Positions 35,977-44,400 of a DNA stretch of 64,000 bases are shown one piece after another. Each line of letters opens with the position of its first letter. Position 1 is the first letter of the stretch. The DNA is from Chryseobacterium pennipullorum (GTDB lineage: Bacteria > Bacteroidota > Bacteroidia > Flavobacteriales > Weeksellaceae), in the NCBI RefSeq assembly GCF_003384725.1, contig NZ_QNVV01000012.1:62001-126000 (forward strand), written 5' to 3'. Under the pieces are notes generated by a model. It had not been told where the DNA came from. It saw only the letters and a program-made list of their open reading frames with translations, and ran no database searches. Position numbers and translations under genes: made by a program.

Positions 35977-37074
35977 TTATAAGGTTCCTTCTTCCTCCAC
36001 GGAAAGTTCTTCAATTGAATGATCAATGATCTGGATACTGTGTGGGGAATCTGTTTTTTCCAGATGATCCATTACATAGTCAATATCCTCAATGGAAGCC
36101 GCATGATGTAATCCGTGTTTTAGTTTACCATCCAGTACTGCTTTTACGATAATGGCGGCTATTTTTCCGCAGAAAGGAATGATTTTTCCTACTTCATACA
36201 CGGCAGTCTGTGTTTTTTCCTGACCTTCTGATTCTCCTGTCAACTGGACCATAAGAATGAAATATGGACTTCTTCCCAGCGTATCCATTTCTACGGCAAA
36301 GCACAATTTTTCAATCATAGCTTTAGGATTGGTTTTATACTCAAAACTGGCACTGTCGAGAGCTGCAATTGATTTTTCTCCTTCTACCGCAGCATACCAT
36401 TCTCCGTTTTCCAGTTCAAGCCTTTGGGCTACCAGTTGGGTTTCATCATCAAAAAGAGGGAATACAGTAATTTCTCCGGGGAAGAAAGGAAGTTCGACTC
36501 CGGTTTTTCGTGATAATACATTCGGTACAACACCATTTCTCCAGGCCGCACGGGGAACATTGTTGGAATGTAATGATCCTTCCAGGTAATCTTCCGCACC
36601 GGCTTTTGAAAGCTGTCCTGAAGTTCCGTAATAGCTAAGCAGAGAATGGACTTTGTCAAACTGCTGACCAAACCAGATCGGGAACAATCCTGAAAATCCC
36701 GGGGTAGCTCCGGCAGCATACACTATGATATTATCTCCGGTTTCCAGCGGATCACTGTGATAATCATTATCTATTCCGGCATCTACCATGTTGACATGAT
36801 GCTGTAAACATATTTTAGCGATCCGTCTTGAGTAACGATGGGATGGAGCAGCGCAATTTAAGATCAGATCACAGCCGGAAATGAAACGGGCAATGCTTTC
36901 ATCATTTTCTACGTCTACCTGTTCCCAGATAGCTCCGGGAAGTACTTCCGACTGTTTTGCTTTTCCTTTCTCAGGATTACGCCCTCCGATTTTTAAGGGA
37001 CCAATACCATATTGTTGCAGGGTAATGCAGGCATGATGGCCTACTTCTCCGTATCCTCCTATAATTCCTATCAT
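35977..37074 (-). CDS. Saccharopine dehydrogenase-like NAD(P) reductase
   Basis: 365 residues with an N-terminal Rossmann fold (MIGIIGGYGEVGHHACITLQ, GxGxxG type) and IGGRNPEKGKAKQ. The middle holds NLILNCAAPSHRY-like and VYAAGATPGFSGLFP stretches typical of saccharopine-dehydrogenase-like oxidoreductases. It is unrelated in sequence layout to the imide reductase encoded next door. In thiazoline siderophore clusters such proteins are candidates for thiazoline reduction or redox tailoring (an enantio-pyochelin reductase of this kind comes to mind, from memory only). It follows the NRPS gene by 2 bp. A second ring reductase is an inference. Confidence 0.82.
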   Translation of the reverse strand: MIGIIGGYGEVGHHACITLQQYGIGPLKIGGRNPEKGKAKQSEVLPGAIWEQVDVENDESIARFISGCDLILNCAAPSHRYSRRIAKICLQHHVNMVDAGIDNDYHSDPLETGDNIIVYAAGATPGFSGLFPIWFGQQFDKVHSLLSYYGTSGQLSKAGAEDYLEGSLHSNNVPRAAWRNGVVPNVLSRKTGVELPFFPGEITVFPLFDDETQLVAQRLELENGEWYAAVEGEKSIAALDSASFEYKTNPKAMIEKLCFAVEMDTLGRSPYFILMVQLTGESEGQEKTQTAVYEVGKIIPFCGKIAAIIVKAVLDGKLKHGLHHAASIEDIDYVMDHLEKTDSPHSIQIIDHSIEELSVEEEGTL

Positions 37075-37076
37075 AA

Positions 37077-40000
37077 TTAAATTTCTCCTATTTCCATGGT
37101 TTCCAATTCCTGCTGCATTTTGAGGTGCTGTATCTGCACTTTAGCGGCAACATCTTTTAAAGTCGCTCCAAATAATTCTCTCAGGGAAAGATTCACTTCA
37201 AACTGTTTTTTTACCTCTGTAAGAAAACGGGTAGCCGATAAGCTGTCGCCTCCTATTTCAAAGAATACGTCGTTTCTTCCTACGGCTTCTAAAGCCAATA
37301 GCCCTTTCCAGATTTCAGCGATGCCTTCTTCCATCTTTCCGTTTGGCTTTTCAAAATCTTCCGTACTTTTTCTCACTTCCGATTCTATCATGGTTTTTAC
37401 CAGTCCGGTAAAGGATTTCCGGTCTATTTTTCCATTCGCACTCAACGGCATCCACGGAAGGATAACCAGCTTTTCAGGAATCATGTGTGGTGGTAATAAT
37501 GTCTGAATGTGGGAAAGAATCTGTGTTTCCTTTAATTGAGGACGGTTTTTCGGACACTGCGTATCATATACAAGGGTGAAAGAATCCTCAATCTCTTCAG
37601 AAAGGACTTTTGTAAAGCCTGTTTTCAGAAAATAATTTTTCCAGGATGCTTTATTTAACATCGGACTGAATACTTCTCTGCGCTGAGGATCAAAGTGCTG
37701 GAAACCACGGTCAATAACTCCTGAGCTGATAAGAGCAACCGGCATCAATAGTCCGGCCTCAACAGCGAGAAGCCGCCCTCCGTTTTGGAGAAGAAGATGG
37801 CTGATGAATATTCCCTGATCCGGTTGAGGGAAACGATGCAGTGTATTGATGGCCACCACAAAATCAAAATGATACCAGTATTCTTCGGGAACCTGATTGT
37901 TTTTCAGTTCAATTCCATCGACCTGATAGCCTGCTTTAGATAATGTTTCAATGCAGCTGCGAACCATAGCACGGCCTTCGTCAATCACAGAATATTTAAT
38001 GCTGTTATTTTGAGTCGCTTGAAGCAGTTTCTCTGTTAAAACTCCAGTTCGGCCTCCCAGAATAGCAATTTTCAAAGTTTTTGCGGAAGTGTTGGCTGCC
38101 TGGTTAATTTTTTCGGCTATACATTCAATTCCTTTCAGTGTACTTTGGTCATGGGTGCTTAAGATCTCAGGAGATAAAAGGTCATCATCCAGTAAAGATA
38201 CAGAGGGTAGAATGTTAGATAGAATCTGACGAAGCATGGGCTTACGTTCATCAAGTCTTTCTCTGAAAGTGTTCAGAAAGGAATCATCAGAATTAACAGT
38301 ACTTGGTTCAGCAAATAACAACTGACCATCTTTTTCTGTCAGAATATCTTCTTCATGCAGCCAATTGAGCCACATATCCAGTACGGGAGTCTGCTCAGGA
38401 GCAATGCCCATTTCATTAATGATTTCAGCTTTTAATGCGGTGATCATAGACGGTAAGGCTGGTTCTGAAAGTAAAAGATCAGAATCATTAGTTCCTTTCA
38501 TAGTGTGGTTTGATAAATCCAGTAATTCGTACAGGAAATTGGCAACCACCTGCTTTTGAAGTTCATATCCGGATTGGGCAGCAGGAGAGGCGGCTGCAAG
38601 TATATCAGATTCGGTTTCTTCAGTTAAAGCTGCTTTTTCTCCAACAATACCGGCAATCAGATGGGCAGATTGATGAATGGAAATTACCGAAGCTGTTGCC
38701 TGAGCGACGCCCGGAAAAGTTTTCAGGGCAGACTCAATTTCTCCGAGCTCGATTCTAAATCCGTTTATCTTTACCTGATGGTCTATACGGCCTAAAAATT
38801 CCATATTACCATCCTGCCAATAACGTCCAAGATCACCGGTCCGGTACCATCTTTCGTTATCGAAAGTAACAAAACGGCTGTGGGTAAGTTCCTCATTATT
38901 GGTATACCCTGAAGCAACTCCTTTCCCTCCAATCCACAATTCTCCGGCAACGCCATCAGGGCAATCCATTCCCAAATGATTCACTACTCTGTATTTCTGA
39001 TTGGCCAGAGGTTTTCCGTACGGAATTGATTTCCAGTTGGGATTAATCCCGTTTACAGGGAAGAAATTGGACCAGATGGAAGCTTCTGTGGCTCCACCCA
39101 GGGCAATAAGCTGACCGTTTTCTGATCTTTCTGTCAGTCTGTCCTTTAAATCTAATCCTACCCAATCTCCTGAGACTAATACCAGACGAAGGCTTGACAG
39201 ATTATTTTCTGACGAAGAACTCAAAAGCAACATGTCAAAAAGTGCCGGAACTGAATTCCATAGAGTTACGTTGTACTTCTCAACCCACTGAACCCAAAGA
39301 GAAGCTTCTTTTCGGTCTTCCTCACGAATCAGTACCAGCGATCCGCCTACTGCCAGCAATCCGAAAATATCATACACAGACAAATCAAAATCCAGAGCAG
39401 ATATGGCTAAAGCCCGGTCTGAAGCGGTTACGCTAAATCTGGTATTGATATCCTGAATGGTATTCCACGCTGCGGAATGGGTAATTTCTACTCCTTTAGG
39501 CTCTCCGGTTGATCCCGAAGTGAAAATAATATAAGCCAACTGGTCTGTACCTGAATTTGCAGGGGCTTCCAAAGGCTCTACTTCAGAAAGTTCATCAAGA
39601 TTAATGATGGTAATATGCTGCTCCTGTGCCAGATTGTTGAGATGTGGAAATTCGGCAAGCGTTGAAGAATCAGTAACTATATACTCTATGTTTGCCTTTT
39701 TAAAGATCTTTTTCTGGCGTTCTGAAGGCTGGTCTACACCAATCGGAATATACAGTGATCCACTCCCCAAAATTCCCATCACAGCGATGATTTGAGGGTA
39801 ACCTTTGGGCAGTACAACTGCTGCACGACTATTCTGCCCAGCTCCGTTATCAACTAAAGCACGTGATAGTTTTAAGGCCTTGTTGGCGAGTTCTCCATAG
39901 CTCATTTGAGCTGTATTTCCCTCTTCCCAATAAAGAGCAATATCCTCAGGATGTTGCAAAGCATGCTGGAAAAAAGCCTGATGAATAAGTTGGGGCTGAA

Positions 40001-40643
40001 TTTCTGCTGAAGTCCGGTTGGCTTCAGTTCTGATTGTTCTTTCCTGTTCGTTCAAAAGATCCGGTAAAGGATTCTGCCAGTTTTCCTGTGATGACCAGTT
40101 CAGTAAATAGCTGTGGGTGCTGGCCAGAGACTTCACTCTTTCTTCCTTTACAAATTCAGAATGAATATGCCATTCAATTTGTACATCTTCAGTTACTTTT
40201 ATCATCATTAAAACCGGAGAGGTGATGATGGGAATACTAAAGTCAGAGGAGCCATCATGAAGAATTACGGAAAACCTGTGGTTCAGTAATTCTTGTGCTT
40301 TATTGGAATCTGAGGTGACAGAATCATTCAGGTCACTGCAGTGTTTCAGAAAACTTTGATCCCATCCGATATTTTCAGAAGGATTAAGTAAAACGGAGAA
40401 AAAGTCGTTTTTACTGATGATATTCATCTGTTCCCCGGTTTCCTGATCCGGCAGGTCGAGCAAGGTTTTTAAGCAAAGTGCAGCTGTAAAAGCCAATATG
40501 TTTTCCGGCTGTAAGTGATATTCTTTTGATTGATCTCTAATAGTCTTCCAGGTTTCCTGGGAAATATGAAGTCTTTCCGTATTCCATGTATCATCCTGGA
40601 TGAGCTGGGAGATTGTTTTATAATGAATTGAATCCGTTGTCAT
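37077..40643 (-). CDS. NRPS: vestigial Cy lobe-A(Cys)-MT/E-like-PCP
   Basis: 1188 residues. The first ~210 residues resemble only the C-terminal lobe of a Cy domain, with no DxxxxDxxS motif. The A domain (about 215-680 plus 1035-1080) has YIIFTSGSTGEPKG and the code D-L-Y-N-L-S-L-I-W-K (from D420), i.e. cysteine. Inserted between A8 and A10 is a methyltransferase-fold region (about 690-1020) with the poor SAM motif AILGGRTGVLTEKL (861-867 core), like the epimerase/MT inserts of PchE, HMWP2 and PchF. PCP is FFEIGGDSLSATRF (Ser1134). There is no TE. The missing Cy is probably supplied by the C-terminus of the 41482-47277 product. Confidence 0.92.
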   Translation of the reverse strand: MTTDSIHYKTISQLIQDDTWNTERLHISQETWKTIRDQSKEYHLQPENILAFTAALCLKTLLDLPDQETGEQMNIISKNDFFSVLLNPSENIGWDQSFLKHCSDLNDSVTSDSNKAQELLNHRFSVILHDGSSDFSIPIITSPVLMMIKVTEDVQIEWHIHSEFVKEERVKSLASTHSYLLNWSSQENWQNPLPDLLNEQERTIRTEANRTSAEIQPQLIHQAFFQHALQHPEDIALYWEEGNTAQMSYGELANKALKLSRALVDNGAGQNSRAAVVLPKGYPQIIAVMGILGSGSLYIPIGVDQPSERQKKIFKKANIEYIVTDSSTLAEFPHLNNLAQEQHITIINLDELSEVEPLEAPANSGTDQLAYIIFTSGSTGEPKGVEITHSAAWNTIQDINTRFSVTASDRALAISALDFDLSVYDIFGLLAVGGSLVLIREEDRKEASLWVQWVEKYNVTLWNSVPALFDMLLLSSSSENNLSSLRLVLVSGDWVGLDLKDRLTERSENGQLIALGGATEASIWSNFFPVNGINPNWKSIPYGKPLANQKYRVVNHLGMDCPDGVAGELWIGGKGVASGYTNNEELTHSRFVTFDNERWYRTGDLGRYWQDGNMEFLGRIDHQVKINGFRIELGEIESALKTFPGVAQATASVISIHQSAHLIAGIVGEKAALTEETESDILAAASPAAQSGYELQKQVVANFLYELLDLSNHTMKGTNDSDLLLSEPALPSMITALKAEIINEMGIAPEQTPVLDMWLNWLHEEDILTEKDGQLLFAEPSTVNSDDSFLNTFRERLDERKPMLRQILSNILPSVSLLDDDLLSPEILSTHDQSTLKGIECIAEKINQAANTSAKTLKIAILGGRTGVLTEKLLQATQNNSIKYSVIDEGRAMVRSCIETLSKAGYQVDGIELKNNQVPEEYWYHFDFVVAINTLHRFPQPDQGIFISHLLLQNGGRLLAVEAGLLMPVALISSGVIDRGFQHFDPQRREVFSPMLNKASWKNYFLKTGFTKVLSEEIEDSFTLVYDTQCPKNRPQLKETQILSHIQTLLPPHMIPEKLVILPWMPLSANGKIDRKSFTGLVKTMIESEVRKSTEDFEKPNGKMEEGIAEIWKGLLALEAVGRNDVFFEIGGDSLSATRFLTEVKKQFEVNLSLRELFGATLKDVAAKVQIQHLKMQQELETMEIGEI

Positions 40644-40656
40644 GAGTCATCGTAAT

Positions 40657-41457
40657 TTAAGAGAGTGATTTTCTTGTTTGGGTAATGGTATCCATCAGTG
40701 AATTCAGGTAGGTTTCACCCAATGCCTGAATAAAAAAGTGGTGACCTTCAAACTCCTTGATGTGAAATTCATCTGTGGTCACATCTTTCCAGTATTCCAC
40801 AATTTCTTTGGTTGCATCATCCTGTGTAGCGCAATGGGCTTCAATAGGAATCTGAAGTTTTTGTCCTGTGTATCGTAAGGATTCATGGGTACGTAGATCT
40901 CCTCTCAGTTGGGAGAGGGTAAACTGTAACATTTCCGGATGATTCAGAATGGCTTCCGGAGTACCGCCCATTTTTTTGATTTCTTCAATAATTTCGGCAT
41001 CAGTACTGGCGCTGCTCAAAGGGTTCGGATCCTGCATATGAGGAGCATGGCGTCCGGCAACAATCAGTTTTTCAGGGAGCTGGAAACCTCTTTCCTGTAA
41101 AGTATAAGCGACCTGAAAGGCAACTGCTGCTCCAAAACTGTGCCCGTAAATAATATAAGGAGTGCGTACCACTTTTGGAAAAACCGATAAAAAAGCTTCT
41201 ACCAGTTCGTCAATGGAGTCTGCGGCCGGGGATGTAATATGATTGCCGCGCCCCGGGATCTCCACAGGAATAAAGTCTATGTCACTCATGTCATGGGTGG
41301 CATTGCACCAGCTTCTGTACAAACCGGCACTACTGCCGGCTGAAGGAAAACAAAATACCTGAATGCGCTCTTCCGAAGGTCTGAACGAATCTGTGTTTTC
41401 TTGTTCCTCCTGTATTTTTCTATGGTTAAAAGGAAACCATCTTTGTAAAATATTCAT
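40657..41457 (-). CDS. Type II thioesterase
   Basis: 266 residues, alpha/beta-hydrolase of the GrsT/YbtT/PchC kind. Motifs are VFCFPSAGSSAGLYRSW, the nucleophile elbow YIIYGHSFGAAVAF (Ser107) and the late His in FEGHHFFIQ. Free-standing members clear wrongly primed or stalled carrier proteins during NRPS/PKS synthesis. It sits between the two NRPS genes at 14 and 24 bp spacing, so it is part of the operon. The N-terminal ~30 residues are a charged tail before the fold. Confidence 0.94.
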   Translation of the reverse strand: MNILQRWFPFNHRKIQEEQENTDSFRPSEERIQVFCFPSAGSSAGLYRSWCNATHDMSDIDFIPVEIPGRGNHITSPAADSIDELVEAFLSVFPKVVRTPYIIYGHSFGAAVAFQVAYTLQERGFQLPEKLIVAGRHAPHMQDPNPLSSASTDAEIIEEIKKMGGTPEAILNHPEMLQFTLSQLRGDLRTHESLRYTGQKLQIPIEAHCATQDDATKEIVEYWKDVTTDEFHIKEFEGHHFFIQALGETYLNSLMDTITQTRKSLS

Positions 41458-41481
41458 ATAGTTTTAGTTTTAATTTGTTTT

Positions 41482-44400
41482 TTATGAATCTGCACTCAGT
41501 TGAATGTCCCAGTTTTCAGCTTCTACAATCTGGTGTACCCATGCTTCATACAGCGTTACGATTTTTTCAAGCTGCTGAAGATCAAAGGCTTCTTCCACCA
41601 CATCCCAGTTGATCAGGTATTCATCACCTCTGCGGTAGATCTGATGGTCAATGACTACCTGCGGAGTCTGGCTTACAGCATAGACCTCTTTTACGCCTTC
41701 AGGGAAGAAATTGTTTTCCATATCGGCTGACTCACTGCTTAGCAAACTGGTATACACAACGGGCATCACCGCTTTTCCGGGATTGTTTTTGTTTAAAGCT
41801 CTCAGGACTTCCAGTCCATTTTTAGCCCGGTGCTCCACGGCCTGCCATATTTGTTCCTGAATGGCAGTGGCTTCGTATAAGAAGGTTGCTTGATTTTCAG
41901 GGAAATAAGAGATTAAGGCCACATTGGTAAAGTCACCCATGACCTCGTTAACGTCCGGGTGAAGCCCCAGACGGTTGAAAAGCGTCATATTTAAAGTAAG
42001 AGCTTTCCCGCCACTCCAGTGGGACAGAAGTTTTGAAAAGATGGTTGCCAATACGGCTGTAGCACTCAGATTGTACTGTCCGGCTTTTTGGGTTAAAGCT
42101 TCAATCGCTTTATCTGATACGGCAAATGTGTACCTTCTGAATTTTGGATGTTCAATTTCAGACAATGGTTTTATAAACGGCAATTCCGGTCCGGAAGGAA
42201 TGTCTTTTAACTTGGATTCCCAATAGTTTTCGGCTTTCTGCAGGAATTGCTGATGTTCCAGATGCCATTTTTTTTCATCGGCAATATATTGCTTAACGGT
42301 ATATCCTGGCTTCTTTACTTCCTGACCCTGATAGGCTTTAATGATTTCCCGCATCAGAAGATCGGCGCTCCAGGCATCCAGTAAAAGTAAATCGACGCTC
42401 AGATGTAAAATGGTGTCGGCAGAATGAGCGCTGCTCACTTCAAAATGAAACATGGGCCACTTCCCAAGAGGATATTTATGGTGGGAACGTTCTGTTCTGA
42501 TGGCTTCGGGTGTCTCATTAGATATTGTAATCTGATAATAAGGCTGCTGTGGTAAAACTGCCTGGGTTCCATCTTCGTAAATAACGGTTCTAAGGGCATC
42601 ATGTAACCCAATGACATGATTCACTACTTTTTCAAGTTTTTCGACATCAAGGTTGGGCCATTTCAGTTCACTGTAATAGTGTGATCCTACGTTTCCTAAT
42701 TCAAAAGTATTGTCTCGTCCCATTAAAAAGGCCGCCTGGATAGGAGTAAGAGGAAATCGTTCGTATTGTTTTTGATGTTTTTTAAAGGTTTCGGACTGCA
42801 AATAGGCAATCAGGAAAGTTTTGCTGGCTTTTAACTGTTCAAGCAGTTCAGGAGAAAGAGCTCCTTCAGGCGCTTTGAATTTCAGTTTGTCTTCTTCTAC
42901 CCAAAGCTGTACTTCTTTCTGTTCACATGCATTAACCAAAGATTGCAGGGTGTCCGTATGTTTTTGCCATTCTAAAGATTCAAGTTCTGTCTGCATGGCT
43001 GCTTTTTCAGATTGAAAATCTATGGCACCGGCAATAAGGGTATGCAGATAAAAGTGCTGTACGGAAAGGTTTAAGTTGGCTCTGATCTGTTCAAAATCAT
43101 AACCTCCCAGCTGACAGGCTCCAATATTATAATGCACACCTTCTGCTTCCAGCAGCTGAGAAATAAATCCGGCTTCCAGCATAGAAAACCGCAGTGATTC
43201 TTTATTGTAAATGGGATAAATGGCTTCCATATCTGCGATCATGTGAACGGCAAAAGCTCCCTGATCCAGCCAGTTATGGTTAAAATTAAGCTGCGTCGCT
43301 GAAATAACATTTTCATGAGAAATCAAGGTGAGTTCCTGATTATACGGATCGAAGTAGTAATACCCTTCCTTTACATGTTCTACTTTGTCCCTGAAAACGG
43401 TTACATAAATCTGTACAGGATATATTCCTCCGGAAGAGGCATAATTGAAGCGTACATTCTGATCCATGGACTGGGCAGAGCATAGATTTAAATAGCCTTT
43501 AAATTCTTCAAATGAAACAGGTCTGTCGATGAAAGTACGGTAGCTCTTTCTCCATGCACTGTATACATCCGGTGTTGGGCTGTCTGCTAATGAAATCCGG
43601 TTGTCGGAAGAAAGATCAGTACGTTGTGCAATCCGGCTTTTCTTGTAAGACTGTCTTGGTTCCAACTGATCAATGAAAGGTAATCCGCTAAGGTATTTCA
43701 TTTGTTCAGCAGTATACAACAGGAACTGAGGCGGGACAGAATGATTTCCGGTTTCTTCAAATTCTTCAAACCGGATGTTTTTGGCCTGATAATATTCAAT
43801 CAGTTCAGCAACAGAAATCAGTCTCACCATATCACCTACCGTAGGACGATCCAGGAAGTGGGTTTCCAGTTGATTGGCGAGCCGGATAATATCCATGGAA
43901 GAAACTCCCAGTTCACTGAACTGATCCTGCTCATTGAGTTCCGGCAGATCAAATACTTCCCGCACAACTTTCAATACAGGATGGATGCTTCCGTTTTTTG
44001 AATGGGTTGTTTCCTTTCCGGTATCAGGTTTTTCAGATCGGGATGAGGTTTGTTCCGCAGCTTGCCGGATCAATGCATTTCGGTCAATTTTTCCATTGGC
44101 TGTTACAGGATAGTTTTTCAATGGAATAATGCTGTCCGGGATAAAATAGGGTGGAAGATATTTTGTCAGCTGTTTTTTGAAATCAGACTCTGAAAAAGCA
44201 TCTGCGTTAGATTTCACATAGGCTACCAGCTTTTTGTGAGCTGCTTTTTCTCCAATAGGCAGAATTACAGGATCCAATGCCGGATTACACTGTTGAAATG
44301 CCATCTGGATTTCTGCAATTTCAATACGGTATCCGTTGATTTTTAACTGATCATCTTTCCGTCCCAGGAATTCAATCATTCCATTTTCTATATACTGTCC

